This document shows, one piece after another, positions 27,805-38,627 of a stretch of 64,000 nt of DNA (the stretch's first letter is position 1; each line of letters starts with the position of its first letter). The stretch is taken from NCBI GenBank assembly GCA_937900515.1, contig CALCCU010000166.1:1-64000 (forward strand). Reading direction: 5' to 3'. The notes under the pieces are model-generated. The model ran no database searches and was not told where the DNA came from. It saw only the letters and a list, made by a program, of their open reading frames with translations. The position numbers were made by a program, and so were the translations under genes. The DNA is from an uncultured Gammaproteobacteria bacterium. Lineage in GTDB: Bacteria > Pseudomonadota > Gammaproteobacteria > Nitrosococcales > Methylophagaceae.

Positions 27805-28485
27805 ATGCGAATTCTATTAATTGAAGATGAAGTTCACCTCCGCCAACAAATCAGCGAACAACTAAAGCAACAGAAGCTCACTGTAGACTCTGCTGCTGAT
27901 GGTGAAGAAGGTCTATATTATGGGCTTGAATATTCTTACGATGTGGCTATTATAGATTTAGGCCTACCGAAACTATCCGGAATCGAAATTATCGAGCAGC
28001 TGCGAGCCGCCAATAAAGACTTTCCGATCTTAATTCTAACTGCTCGCAGCCGCTGGCAAGATAAGGTAGAAGGATTAGAAGCTGGTGCTGATGATTATCT
28101 TGTGAAACCATTTCATTTTGAAGAGCTATCTGCTCGCATTAATGCTCTAGCAAGACGTGCGTCCGGCTGGTCAAATGCAGTGCTCAGCTGTACACCTATC
28201 AGCCTCAATCCAACTTCACAAGAGGTGTTGAATAATAAAGTGAATGTTGACTTAACGGCTTATGAATACCGCTTGCTTCACTATATGATGCTTCATGCTG
28301 GTGAAGTGCTATCAAAAACAGAATTAACCGATCATATTTACGAACAAGATCATGATCGTGATAGCAATGTAATTGAAGTTTTTATTAAACGGTTACGTAA
28401 TAAACTTGATCCTGAAAAATCACTTAATGTAATAGAAACTCTTAGAGGCCGGGGCTATCGATTTACATTGGAGCGTGACAATTAA
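27805..28485 (+). CDS. OmpR/PhoP-family response regulator
   Basis: MRILLIEDEVHLRQQI, DLGLPKLSG, GADDYLVKPFHFEEL, winged helix ending ETLRGRGYRF. Confidence 0.95.
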   Translation: MRILLIEDEVHLRQQISEQLKQQKLTVDSAADGEEGLYYGLEYSYDVAIIDLGLPKLSGIEIIEQLRAANKDFPILILTARSRWQDKVEGLEAGADDYLVKPFHFEELSARINALARRASGWSNAVLSCTPISLNPTSQEVLNNKVNVDLTAYEYRLLHYMMLHAGEVLSKTELTDHIYEQDHDRDSNVIEVFIKRLRNKLDPEKSLNVIETLRGRGYRFTLERDN

Positions 28486-29824
28486 TCGGCTTTCTCTCAG
28501 TGCTCGTCTGTTATTTGCCGTTAGTCTCGTATTAACTGCCTTTCTTGGTTTATCTGCATTTAGTCTTAATAATGCCTTCCAAGCTACTGCTGAAAGTGCC
28601 CAGCAAAAACGACTGATAAATTATGTCTATACTATTTTAAGTGCCGCTTCATTTGATGAGTCTGGTTTATCTCATGTGCCAGATCAATTAGCTGAGCCTG
28701 ATTTTTCAACACCTAATTCCGGACTATATGCACAAATAACTAGCGGCCGTAAGATCGTTTGGCAGTCGGAATCGTCATTAGGAATATTCATTGCACTTCC
28801 CGAACACCCCGGCGAGTCAAACCAATATTTTTCCAATGTAAAATTAAACGATAATGTTAGATTACTGAATCTTGCCTACGGTATTGTCTGGGAAAATGAA
28901 GCTGGTAAGAAATTTAACTACACGATTAATGTCAGTGAAGATTTAAGTGCTTTTGATCAACAAAATGCTGAGTTTGAACTGAGTTTATGGCGTTGGTTAG
29001 GTGGTACGGGCTTAATATTATTAATTGCTCAAACATTCATTCTTCGATGGGGGTTAAGACCTCTACATGATGTTGCGTTAGACTTACATGCTATAGAGAA
29101 TGGTGATCATAAACGTTTATCCAAACACTATCCTAAAGAACTCAATCAGCTAACACAAAATATCAATACCCTCCTCGACCATGAGCAATCACGCCGGGAA
29201 AGATATAAAAATTCATTGGCAGATCTTGCTCATAGTTTGAAAACACCACTTGCTGTTATTCGTGGTGAATTAGAGCAAACCTCTGAAACCACATCACTTC
29301 GTGAAACAACCTATGAGCAACTTAATCACGTATCTGAACTTGTAGATTACCAACTACAACGTGCAGCAACAGAAGGTCACAGTAGCTTTCAGTCACCCAT
29401 CTCATTAGGCGAGATTATTCATAAAATTTTAAAGTCACTTAATAAAGTTTATCAAGCTAAATCAATCGTAAGCCAGTGTGAAATTGAACATGACGTTTTC
29501 ATTCACGCTGATGAAGGAGATATGTACGAATTATTAGGTAATTTATTAGAAAATGCCTTTAAATATTGCAATAAAAAAGTAAACATTTTTATTACGTCTC
29601 AATACAAGCAAGTCAAGATTCAAATTGATGACGATGGTAAAGGCATCCCTAAAAAATCTAAATATAACATTATAAAAAGAGGGCAACGTATTGATACACA
29701 AGTAGAAGGTCATGGATTAGGCTTGGCTATTGTGAGCGATATTATAGATGCTTATGAAGGGACCATAGAATTCAAACGAAGCCCAATCGGTGGGGCACGT
29801 TTTACAATTCAATTACCACAATAG
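28475..29824 (+). CDS. PhoQ-like sensor histidine kinase
   Basis: ADLAHSLKTPLAVIRGE, ENAFKYC, GHGLGLAIVSDII. Confidence 0.93.
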   Translation: MTINRLSLSARLLFAVSLVLTAFLGLSAFSLNNAFQATAESAQQKRLINYVYTILSAASFDESGLSHVPDQLAEPDFSTPNSGLYAQITSGRKIVWQSESSLGIFIALPEHPGESNQYFSNVKLNDNVRLLNLAYGIVWENEAGKKFNYTINVSEDLSAFDQQNAEFELSLWRWLGGTGLILLIAQTFILRWGLRPLHDVALDLHAIENGDHKRLSKHYPKELNQLTQNINTLLDHEQSRRERYKNSLADLAHSLKTPLAVIRGELEQTSETTSLRETTYEQLNHVSELVDYQLQRAATEGHSSFQSPISLGEIIHKILKSLNKVYQAKSIVSQCEIEHDVFIHADEGDMYELLGNLLENAFKYCNKKVNIFITSQYKQVKIQIDDDGKGIPKKSKYNIIKRGQRIDTQVEGHGLGLAIVSDIIDAYEGTIEFKRSPIGGARFTIQLPQ

Positions 29825-29834
29825 TTGCTCGAGA

Positions 29835-30671
29835 TTACTTCAATAAGTTAAACGTTTTATATTGTTGAGAGTATGGGCATTTGAAACTCAATAAATAAGC
29901 CTGTAGCTGTAAATTTTCTTTATCTCCATCTTTACCATGCAAGCGATCACCTACGACAGGATGACCTAATAAAGCACTATGGATACGAATTTGGTGTTTT
30001 CGCCCAGTATCAATTGATACATCTAATAAACTTCGATCACTATCAGAATCGTAGTTCACTAATGAAAAATAGCTAACGGCATGGCGACCATCAATCTCGC
30101 TATTCACAACGACAGGGTTTTCAAGCGTCGCATTTTCATCGAAATGACCATGAACTAATATTTGATAGCGTTTATCTACTGTGCGTTGCTGAAATAATGC
30201 TGATAATGATGCTGCTGCATTCTTTTCATGAGCAATTATGATTAGGCCATTTGCAGCGCGATCTAAGCGGTGGACAACAAAGCTAACCCGCTGTGGAGTT
30301 AAGTGCTGTTCAGCCCAGCGAGTGATCGTGCAGTGGTCCCCCCATTTAGACCCTTGAGATAATAAACCATAGGGTTTATTCCAAATACTATAACGCCCTT
30401 CATCAAAGATTAATTGAGGTTCTTCTGGAGTCTTATCTAATACTGACTCGTCATAATAAATATGAATTATTTCGCCTTTATTCAGCCCTTTTTTTGCTCG
30501 ACGCAGTCGCTGTGTTTTTTTCCCCCTGCTTATCCATACAGCTCCCTTCTGCATGGTTTGTTTTATTCTTTGCTTAGACAAACCCGTTTCTTGAGCTAAT
30601 AAGTCGACAGCATTAAGGTCTTTTTGAAGCACGTCGATGTGTTTTTCAAATCGTTGTGTTATAACAGGCAT
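29835..30671 (-). CDS. RluA-family RNA pseudouridine synthase
   Basis: VHRLDRAANGLIIIAH, TGRKHQIRIHSALLGHPVVGDRLHG. Confidence 0.93.
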   Translation of the reverse strand: MPVITQRFEKHIDVLQKDLNAVDLLAQETGLSKQRIKQTMQKGAVWISRGKKTQRLRRAKKGLNKGEIIHIYYDESVLDKTPEEPQLIFDEGRYSIWNKPYGLLSQGSKWGDHCTITRWAEQHLTPQRVSFVVHRLDRAANGLIIIAHEKNAAASLSALFQQRTVDKRYQILVHGHFDENATLENPVVVNSEIDGRHAVSYFSLVNYDSDSDRSLLDVSIDTGRKHQIRIHSALLGHPVVGDRLHGKDGDKENLQLQAYLLSFKCPYSQQYKTFNLLK

Positions 30672-30730
30672 TATTAAAGTCTCAGGTTTTGCGTACAATT
30701 ATTATAAATTCCAGGATGAAGGCAGCTAAT

Positions 30731-31189
30731 ATGTTTACATATAATTTACGGCATAGTTATCTCTTACTTATATTACTTAGTATCACTCATATTTCCTATG
30801 CAGAAGTTTATAAATGGGTTGATAAAGATAAAATGACACACTACTCAGAGCAAGCGCCAAGAGGTCATGATTATGAAGTCATTAATGACCCACCTCCGCC
30901 TGCAATTGATCCTGCTGTAGCTCAAAAAGAAGCAGATTTATTCATTGAAAAGGTAGAAGGCACTTATGATGCGAAAGAAAATGAGCGTCAACAGGCAAAA
31001 AAAGTAAAAGAAAGGCAAGAACAAAAGAAAAAGTATTGTGAAACGATAAAGAACAATTTAATACAATACCAAAATAATCCGGGGCGACGCATGATGGATG
31101 AGAATGGGAATATTATTGCTCCCAATGAAGATCAGCGTCAGCAAAAAATAGCTGACCTCAAAAAAGAAATCGCAGAAAATTGTAAATAA
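30731..31189 (+). CDS. DUF4124 domain-containing protein
   Basis: Signal peptide + AEVYKWVDKDKMTHYSEQAP. Confidence 0.85.
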   Translation: MFTYNLRHSYLLLILLSITHISYAEVYKWVDKDKMTHYSEQAPRGHDYEVINDPPPPAIDPAVAQKEADLFIEKVEGTYDAKENERQQAKKVKERQEQKKKYCETIKNNLIQYQNNPGRRMMDENGNIIAPNEDQRQQKIADLKKEIAENCK

Positions 31190-31199
31190 GGAGACTCTT

Positions 31200-31535
31200 A
31201 TGCCTTTTTTAAATATTGTAACTAATACTAAAATTCCAGAGCAGACTCAGCTATTAAAACTTACAAGTCAGACTGTTGCAAGTGCCGCTGGTAAGCCAGA
31301 AAGCTATGTCATGGTGACCTGCCAATCAGATACAAAGATGCTTATGGGCGGAAGTGATGCCCCAGCAGCTTTCTTAGATTACCGAGCATTAGGGCTTCCA
31401 TCTGATAGATCAGAATTTTCTGATGCATTATGTTCACTAATTACTAACGAACTTGGCATCTCAGGTGATAGAATTTACATCAGTATGACTGATTCAGAAA
31501 GACAGAACTGGGGCTGGAATCACAGCACATTCTAA
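31200..31535 (+). CDS. Phenylpyruvate tautomerase/MIF-like protein
   Basis: MPFLNIVTNTKI...GKPESYVMV...MGGSDAPAAF...NWGWNHSTF. Confidence 0.9.
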   Translation: MPFLNIVTNTKIPEQTQLLKLTSQTVASAAGKPESYVMVTCQSDTKMLMGGSDAPAAFLDYRALGLPSDRSEFSDALCSLITNELGISGDRIYISMTDSERQNWGWNHSTF

Positions 31536-31591
31536 CGACTTCTTTTCAAACATAAATTACCAACATAACAACAACAGGTTACCTAACACAC

Positions 31592-33304
31592 ATGCGCGCG
31601 TCACAAATACTTATTGCCACATTGAAAGAAACACCAGCAGATGCTGAAGTTATTAGTCATCAGCTAATGCTACGAGCGGGACTAATTCGCCGCCTAGCTT
31701 CTGGCTTATATACTTGGCTACCAATGGGACTGAAAGTATTACGCAAGGTAGAAAATATTGTGCGTGAAGAAATGACTCGTGCTGGTGCACAAGAGTTATT
31801 AATGCCAACAGTTCAACCTGCTGAATTATGGGAAGAAAGTAAACGTTGGGAAAAATACGGCCCAGAACTATTACGTATCACTGATCGTCATAATAGAGAG
31901 TTTTGTTATGGCCCAACCCATGAAGAAGTCATCACAGACTTAGTCAGACAAGAAATTCGTAGTTATAAACAACTACCCATCACTTTTTATCAAATCCAAA
32001 CTAAATTCCGTGATGAAATTCGCCCCCGTTTTGGTGTAATGCGTTCACGTGAATTTTTGATGAAAGATGCCTACTCATTTCATCTTGATCACGAATCCTT
32101 GCAGAAAACCTATGATGACATGCATGCTGCATACAGCCGAATTTTCACACGAATAGGTCTTAACTTCCGCCCAGTTCAAGCAGACACTGGTAGTATTGGC
32201 GGTGAACAGTCACATGAATTTCATGTACTAGCAAATTCTGGTGAAGATGATATAGCCTTTAGCGATAGCAGTGAGTATGCAGCAAATGTTGAATTAGCAG
32301 AAGCCGTTGCGCCAACTGGTAACCGCCCATCTCCCTCAGCAGAAAAAACAATCGTAGAGACTCCTCAACAACATACTATTGAAGAAGTCAGCCAATTCTT
32401 ATCAGTATCAGCACAACAATGCGTTAAAACATTATTTGTTGAAGGTAGTGAAGAAGGTTCTGTTGTTGCTCTAGTATTACGTGGCGACCATGAACTCAAT
32501 GAAATTAAAGCAGAAAAACACCCTGCAGTTGCTAGTCCACTTACTCTAGCAACACCTGAACAAGTATTAACGCATAGCGGAGCAAATATAGGCTCTGTCG
32601 GCCCTGTTGGTTTAAACATTCCTGTTATTGTTGACCGTACAGCAGCTCACCTCGCAGACTTTGTCTGTGGCGCTAATGAGGATGATAAACATTTCACCGG
32701 CGTAAACTGGGGACGTGATTGTGATGAACCAGAGATCGCAGATTTAAGAAATGTTGTAGCTGGTGATGCAAGCCCTGATGGTCAAGGTACCCTAGATATC
32801 GCCCGCGGTATTGAAGTTGGCCATATATTCCAATTGGGTGATAATTATAGTAAAGCACTTAACGCCAATGTCCTAGCCGAAACAGGTAAATCACAAATTT
32901 TAACTATGGGTTGTTATGGTATTGGTGTATCACGTGTTGTTGCAGCTGCCATTGAACAAAACCATGATGACCGTGGCATCGTCTGGCCTTTAGCTATCGC
33001 ACCTTTCCAAGTGGTATTAGTACCGATGAACGCACATAAATCAGTTCGTGTACGTGAAGCTGCTGATGAAATCTATACTCAATTACTTGAGGCAGGCATT
33101 GATGTATTAATCGATGACCGAGGTCTACGTCCAGGCGTGAGTTTTGCTGATATGGAATTAATGGGTATTCCACACCGCCTTGTATTAGGTGAGCGAGGTC
33201 TCGATGCAGGAATGATCGAATACAAGTCCCGTGCTGGAGGTGAAGGTGACGAATTTGCTATTACGGATGTTGTCAGTGAAATAAGCAAGCGTTTATCTGC
33301 ATAA
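31592..33304 (+). CDS. proS: Proline-tRNA ligase
   Basis: [70 protein letters not shown]. Confidence 0.98.
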   Translation: MRASQILIATLKETPADAEVISHQLMLRAGLIRRLASGLYTWLPMGLKVLRKVENIVREEMTRAGAQELLMPTVQPAELWEESKRWEKYGPELLRITDRHNREFCYGPTHEEVITDLVRQEIRSYKQLPITFYQIQTKFRDEIRPRFGVMRSREFLMKDAYSFHLDHESLQKTYDDMHAAYSRIFTRIGLNFRPVQADTGSIGGEQSHEFHVLANSGEDDIAFSDSSEYAANVELAEAVAPTGNRPSPSAEKTIVETPQQHTIEEVSQFLSVSAQQCVKTLFVEGSEEGSVVALVLRGDHELNEIKAEKHPAVASPLTLATPEQVLTHSGANIGSVGPVGLNIPVIVDRTAAHLADFVCGANEDDKHFTGVNWGRDCDEPEIADLRNVVAGDASPDGQGTLDIARGIEVGHIFQLGDNYSKALNANVLAETGKSQILTMGCYGIGVSRVVAAAIEQNHDDRGIVWPLAIAPFQVVLVPMNAHKSVRVREAADEIYTQLLEAGIDVLIDDRGLRPGVSFADMELMGIPHRLVLGERGLDAGMIEYKSRAGGEGDEFAITDVVSEISKRLSA

Positions 33305-33327
33305 TTTAAGTTTAGGATTCAGGCAAG

Positions 33328-34854
33328 ATGACTGTAATTAAAAAGCAGGATTTTATTGATAGTATAGCTGATGCATTGCAGTTTATTGCCTGCTATCACC
33401 CTAAAGACTTTATCCAAGCAATGGCTAAAGCCTATGAAAAAGAAAGTTCACCTGCCGCCAAAGATGCTATTGCACAGATCTTAGTCAACTCAAGAATGTG
33501 TGCTGAAGATAAGCGGCCTATTTGCCAAGATACTGGAATTGTCAATGTTTTCATCAAAGTTGGTATGGATGTGCAATGGCAAACCGATCAAAGCATTGAT
33601 GATATGGTTAATGAAGGTGTGCGTCGTGCCTATCTACACCCAGATAATGTACTACGGGCTTCTGTTGTTGAAGATCCACTAGGTTCGCGTAGAAATACTA
33701 AAGACAATAGCCCTGCCGTTACTCATACCGAAATGATACTGGGTGATAAAGTTGAGGTTCATATCGCTGCCAAAGGTGGTGGCAGTGAAAACAAAGCTAA
33801 ATTTACTATTCTAAACCCAAGTGACAGCGTGGTTGATTGGGTTCTTGAAACTGTACCTAAAATGGGTGCGGGTTGGTGTCCTCCTGGTATTATCAGTCTT
33901 GGTGTTGGAGGAACAGCTGAAAAAGCAATGTTAATGGCTAAAGAGTCATTAATGGAATCTATTGATATTCAAGACTTACTGGAGCGTGGAGCACAAACGG
34001 CTGCTGAAAAACTACGCGTTGAACTTTATGAAAAGATCAATCAGCTTGGTATTGGAGCACAAGGCTTAGGCGGCTTAACAACAGTACTTGATGTCAAAAT
34101 CAGTGAATACCCTACTCATGCAGCCTCACTGCCTGTAGCAATGATCCCTAACTGTGCAGCAACACGCCACACACACTTTGTACTCAACGGTACTGGCCCC
34201 GCAGAGTTTGAGCCTCCAGCACTATCAGATTGGCCAGAAATCACATGGCAAGCAGCAGAAAATACACGCCATGTTGATTTAGACTCAATAACACAGGCTG
34301 ATATTGAACAATGGCAGCCTGGGGAAACATTACTCCTTTCAGGCCACTTACTAACGGGGCGTGATGCTGCTCATAAAAAAATAGCTGACTTATTCTCTCA
34401 AGGTCAGAGTCTTCCTGATGGTTTAGACTTCAATGGACGCTTTATTTATTATGTTGGCCCCGTCGATCCAGTCAATAATGAAGTTGTAGGCCCTGCCGGC
34501 CCAACAACTGCCACTCGGATGGATAAATTTACTGACATAATGTTAGATAAAACAGGCTTACTAGGCATGATAGGTAAGGCTGAGCGCGGCGAAATCGCCA
34601 TAAACTCCATCAAGCAGCATAAATCTGTATACTTGATCGCAGTAGGCGGTAGCGCTTACCTAGTCTCAAAAGCGATAAAATCATCTCGTATCGTGGCATT
34701 TGAGGAGCTTGGAATGGAAGCTGTACGTGAATTCTATATAGAAAATATGCCTGTGACTGTAGCAGTGGATAGTCAAGGTGAATCAGTGCACAAATCAGGT
34801 CCAAAAGAGTGGAAGCAAAAAATCGCCGATATTCCCGTCCACAAAAAAACATAA
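33328..34854 (+). CDS. Class I fumarate hydratase
   Basis: CQDTGIVNVFIKVG, AAKGGGSENKAKF, GLGGLTTVLDVKI, GPAGPTTATRMDKF. Confidence 0.95.
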   Translation: MTVIKKQDFIDSIADALQFIACYHPKDFIQAMAKAYEKESSPAAKDAIAQILVNSRMCAEDKRPICQDTGIVNVFIKVGMDVQWQTDQSIDDMVNEGVRRAYLHPDNVLRASVVEDPLGSRRNTKDNSPAVTHTEMILGDKVEVHIAAKGGGSENKAKFTILNPSDSVVDWVLETVPKMGAGWCPPGIISLGVGGTAEKAMLMAKESLMESIDIQDLLERGAQTAAEKLRVELYEKINQLGIGAQGLGGLTTVLDVKISEYPTHAASLPVAMIPNCAATRHTHFVLNGTGPAEFEPPALSDWPEITWQAAENTRHVDLDSITQADIEQWQPGETLLLSGHLLTGRDAAHKKIADLFSQGQSLPDGLDFNGRFIYYVGPVDPVNNEVVGPAGPTTATRMDKFTDIMLDKTGLLGMIGKAERGEIAINSIKQHKSVYLIAVGGSAYLVSKAIKSSRIVAFEELGMEAVREFYIENMPVTVAVDSQGESVHKSGPKEWKQKIADIPVHKKT

Positions 34855-34861
34855 TAATTCT

Positions 34862-35533
34862 ATGAAACAAGTACTATTCATCATAACAAGTATTTTGTTT
34901 TCGATGGCAAGTACTGCTGCGCCCATCGTCAAACAAACCAATAGTGATGGAAAGATAGAGTTTTCTAACACCTCATCGAGTCATAAAGCAAAAAAAACGG
35001 TCATTTATAAAACTAAGACGAATCAAGTTCCTACATTTACAGATACCAAGCCAACTAATATGGCTTATGAAGTGTTACGATTCGACTGTTTTGCCTGTAA
35101 CCCAGATTCAGCCATTGATTGGTATAAGGTCAAATTAAACCGAACTGCCTATGCCAGCACAGTAAAGCAAGTTGCCAAGAAAAACCGAGTAGACCCAGCT
35201 CTAGTTAGAGCATTAATACATGCTGAGTCTGCATTTAGAGCAAAAGTAAAATCAAATAAAGGTGCAATGGGCTTAATGCAATTAATGCCGGCTACAGCAA
35301 AAGAATTAGGTGTGCGTGATGCACTTGATCCGGAGCAGAATATACAAGGTGGCGTGAAATACTTAGCTCAGCTACTCCGCCAATTTAAAGGCAATATTCG
35401 TTTTGCTACAGCAGCCTATAATGCTGGACCTAATGCAGTTAAACGTTATAACGGTATTCCACCTTATAAAGAAACGGAGGTTTATGTCGAGCGAGTGATG
35501 ATTCTACATCAACGCTATAAACAGACAATATGA
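34862..35533 (+). CDS. Lytic transglycosylase (SLT domain) with DUF4124-like N-terminus
   Basis: ALIHAESAFRAKVKSNKGAMGLMQLMPATAKELGV; TAAYNAGPNAVKRYNGIPPYKET. Confidence 0.92.
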   Translation: MKQVLFIITSILFSMASTAAPIVKQTNSDGKIEFSNTSSSHKAKKTVIYKTKTNQVPTFTDTKPTNMAYEVLRFDCFACNPDSAIDWYKVKLNRTAYASTVKQVAKKNRVDPALVRALIHAESAFRAKVKSNKGAMGLMQLMPATAKELGVRDALDPEQNIQGGVKYLAQLLRQFKGNIRFATAAYNAGPNAVKRYNGIPPYKETEVYVERVMILHQRYKQTI

Positions 35534-35808
35534 GCATGAAACCATTAAAGAAATTTTTAGCTGAGAACGATAAGCTGATTCACATGACGATGCAGAAGGT
35601 CGAATCTCACGTTCAACGTCAGGTTGGTGACTGGTCACATAATACCGTACTGCTAGAAGGTTATGATGTGCCATTTAAATATAAAAGACAGAAAAAATAT
35701 CGGTCTCTAAAAGGTGCTCGTGTAGATTTAATTTATTACCCAAGTACTGAAGTCGTGGCCGGTATGAAATTTGAAGTAATGAATGTAGTAAAAATAGCTC
35801 AGTCCTAA
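35530..35808 (+). CDS. Conserved hypothetical protein
   Basis: 92-aa ORF, ATGA overlap with the SLT gene. Confidence 0.6.
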   Translation: MSMKPLKKFLAENDKLIHMTMQKVESHVQRQVGDWSHNTVLLEGYDVPFKYKRQKKYRSLKGARVDLIYYPSTEVVAGMKFEVMNVVKIAQS

Positions 35809-36276
35809 ATGAAATCAGATACCCTTTGTCCCTGTATTAGCGGGCTAGAATATAAAAACTGTTGTGCCCCACTACATAAAGGTGAAATAACAGCTCATAA
35901 TGCTGAACAACTCATGCGCTCACGCTATAGTGCCTTTGTCTTGGAAAATGTTGATTACCTTATCTCAACCTTGCATCCTGATAAACGTAAACCTGATGAT
36001 GAAATTGTATTAAAACAAACAATAACTGAAACAGATTGGCTTGGCTTACAGATCATTAAACATCGTTCACAACAAACTACTGCTAGTGTCGAGTTTATCG
36101 CTTTCTACCAAGAAGCTAAAATTGAACAGCTACATGAACAATCCAACTTCATCAAACTTGATAAGCAGTGGTTTTATGTCGATGGTAAATTCTTACCAGC
36201 AACTAAAGTAAGTCGTAATCAAGCTTGTTTTTGCGGCAGCGGCAATAAGTTCAAACACTGTCATGGCAGAAACTAA
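35809..36276 (+). CDS. ychJ: YchJ family protein with SEC-C motif
   Basis: CPCISGLEYKNCCAPLHKGE, MRSRYSAFVL, CFCGSGNKFKHCHGRN. Confidence 0.93.
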   Translation: MKSDTLCPCISGLEYKNCCAPLHKGEITAHNAEQLMRSRYSAFVLENVDYLISTLHPDKRKPDDEIVLKQTITETDWLGLQIIKHRSQQTTASVEFIAFYQEAKIEQLHEQSNFIKLDKQWFYVDGKFLPATKVSRNQACFCGSGNKFKHCHGRN

Positions 36277-37988
36277 TCACCTAGATAACGTTTACGTTTA
36301 GCCGCTTTAAGTTTTTGCAAGTCGACCATCACTAAACCATCAATACAATCTGAAAAGTCTGCATCAATATTGAAGTCGATGAAGTTAACACCATTAGCGT
36401 CACATAAATCAGAGTACTGCTTATAAAGTGTTGGTACACTCACATTCATATGCACTAATTGCTGACGTAATGCCTTAAAATCCGCATCGTAATTAACACC
36501 TGTAATCACGTCATTTACTTGCTGCTGAAGTTCATCACTTACATGAAAAGGCACTTTGGCAACGGCAAGCTTTAGAGGTTGTTTAAAGTAATGTTGATAA
36601 AAGCTTACAATGAGTGCTTTGGCGAACTCTGGGTAGCTATTACTTAAGCTCACAGGTCCAAATAAATAACGGATATTAGGGTAACTTTTTAAATACGCGC
36701 CAATTCCATACCAAAGATAATCTAGACTACGTTTACCCCAATATTTAGGGCTAACAAAACTGCGGCCTAACTCTATGCCTTGTTGAAAATGACTACTAAC
36801 CGCTTCAGAATCATAGTCAAATAACTCTTGGCTATAAATGCCTCGGCTATTATCTTTGGTCATTAAATTATTCACTTCAGCTAGACGGTATGAGCCTGCT
36901 ATTTCTAACTCTTTCTCATCCCATAAAACAAGATGGCGATAATCACGATCATAGCGATCAAGATCACACTTCTTACCTGTTCCTTCGCCCACCTGCCGAA
37001 ATGTAAACTCTCTTAATCGACCAATTTCATGCATCACAGCTGAGTCAGATTTATAGTCAAACAGATAAATTTTCATACCATCTTTTGTTTCACCTAATAG
37101 CTCGGCCTGCTGTAACTCTTTTTTGATTGCACGCCTTTCTTCAGGATGAACAATGGTTTGCTCAGTAACAAATAATGGTGATTTTCCTTTAGCAATTCGA
37201 TACAAGTGACTTCGTATCAATCTCGTTGTGGCTTTTTTGTTTAATGGCAATTGTGCTATTTGCTTATAAGGTATCGCCTGACCTACTTTCATTGAAATCG
37301 TTTTCGAGTTCTTATTGAATATTTCATGCGCCAGTAACATGCCTGCTAAAGGCTTATAAACCATTGAACTGCTATAAAATAAAGATGAATTTCTAGCGTT
37401 CACATAAACAGGCAATATGGGTGAATTAGACTTTTTAGCAAAGGTTAAAAAACCGTTCGTCCATTTGCCATCTCTGACACCATTAGGTCGAATTCGTGAT
37501 ACTTCACCCGCTGGGAAAACGATAACCGCCTCGTCATTATTTAAACACTCAATAATGTCTGAAACACTGCTCTTCTGAGTTGTTTTAGTTAGGTTATCAA
37601 CGGGGAGCAATAAACTATCGACAGCTTTAAAATTCATCAGCATATCATTAACGACAATCTTCACATCTCGCCTAATTTCCCCTACTAGCTTCAATAAAGA
37701 CAGGCCATCTAAAGCACCTAAAGGGTGATTAGCGACAATCACTACGCGCCCAGTAGCAGGAATATTCTTGCGGTCACGATGAGAAATAGAATAACTAAAA
37801 TTGAAATGTTCGAGTACTTGCTCGATAAAATCGAAACCTTCTAAATCTTGGTGAGTATCTAGAAATTGATTGATTTCATCTTCATGGCTGAGCCTTTTTA
37901 ATAAACCAAGGGTTGGTTTTTTTATCCAAGGGCTAGTGTGCTCAAATTTTGGGAATTTCTTTTGGAGGGCACTTTCAATATTAAGCAT
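36273..37988 (-). CDS. Two-domain acyltransferase (PlsC-like + OlsB/hemolysin-like GNAT), OlsF-like candidate
   Basis: VIVANHPLGALDGLSLLKLVG, VIVFPAGEVSR; then LREFTFRQVGEGTGKKCDLDRYDRDYRHLVLWD...ELGRSFVSPKYWG. Confidence 0.85.
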   Translation of the reverse strand: MLNIESALQKKFPKFEHTSPWIKKPTLGLLKRLSHEDEINQFLDTHQDLEGFDFIEQVLEHFNFSYSISHRDRKNIPATGRVVIVANHPLGALDGLSLLKLVGEIRRDVKIVVNDMLMNFKAVDSLLLPVDNLTKTTQKSSVSDIIECLNNDEAVIVFPAGEVSRIRPNGVRDGKWTNGFLTFAKKSNSPILPVYVNARNSSLFYSSSMVYKPLAGMLLAHEIFNKNSKTISMKVGQAIPYKQIAQLPLNKKATTRLIRSHLYRIAKGKSPLFVTEQTIVHPEERRAIKKELQQAELLGETKDGMKIYLFDYKSDSAVMHEIGRLREFTFRQVGEGTGKKCDLDRYDRDYRHLVLWDEKELEIAGSYRLAEVNNLMTKDNSRGIYSQELFDYDSEAVSSHFQQGIELGRSFVSPKYWGKRSLDYLWYGIGAYLKSYPNIRYLFGPVSLSNSYPEFAKALIVSFYQHYFKQPLKLAVAKVPFHVSDELQQQVNDVITGVNYDADFKALRQQLVHMNVSVPTLYKQYSDLCDANGVNFIDFNIDADFSDCIDGLVMVDLQKLKAAKRKRYLGD

Positions 37989-38079
37989 TTTAGATCTCTT
38001 CTTTCACGTATTTACGTAAGAATAAGAGATCGGTATTACATTATCGTAACAGTTAGGTTACTGTTTTATGACTCTATGC

Positions 38080-38595
38080 TTAGTGATCTTCTGCGTGAGA
38101 AAGGTAGAGTGTTACACCTATCAAAGCAATGCCGCCAGCTAAAGTTAATAGATCTAAGGGGGTGTGAAAATCCATCGTGATTGCATGTTCAAAAAAGTTC
38201 ACAATTAGAATCATCAAAATAACGCGACCTAAACGTGTTTTTAAGTCATCTAAACTACTAATAGCCAAAACATTCTCTGCTTCAGAAGCTTGTTCAGCCT
38301 GATCAATTTTACTGATAAAAAGTTCATATAAACCTAATGAAAATATCAGTAAAACGGTAGCTAAAAGATATCCATCAATTATTTCAACCACATGAGTGAT
38401 ATTTGCCGTTCGAAAATCAGCTCGCGCCTCGCCAGAAAGACTAGAGGAAGCGTAATCCCCTAGGTGAGATATCATGAAGTAAGTGTCAACTGAAGCCATA
38501 TAAAACACAGCAAAAGCAGCTAACAGACTGGCAATAACAGCTAATAAAACGACAAAGCGACTATTCCACAGCATCGTCTCAAACATTTTTTCCAT
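38080..38595 (-). CDS. UPF0114/YqhA family membrane protein
   Basis: WNSRFVVLLAVIASLLAAFAVFYMASVD; hydrophobic segments. Confidence 0.85.
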   Translation of the reverse strand: MEKMFETMLWNSRFVVLLAVIASLLAAFAVFYMASVDTYFMISHLGDYASSSLSGEARADFRTANITHVVEIIDGYLLATVLLIFSLGLYELFISKIDQAEQASEAENVLAISSLDDLKTRLGRVILMILIVNFFEHAITMDFHTPLDLLTLAGGIALIGVTLYLSHAEDH

Positions 38596-38627
38596 TATAA
38601 AGTCTCTGGGTTTACTATAAGTTAAGC

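Noticed and set aside
34610-34870. 86-aa minus-strand ORF spanning the fumarase 3' end and the SLT gene start
   Set aside because: Overlaps two well-supported plus-strand genes; no motif.
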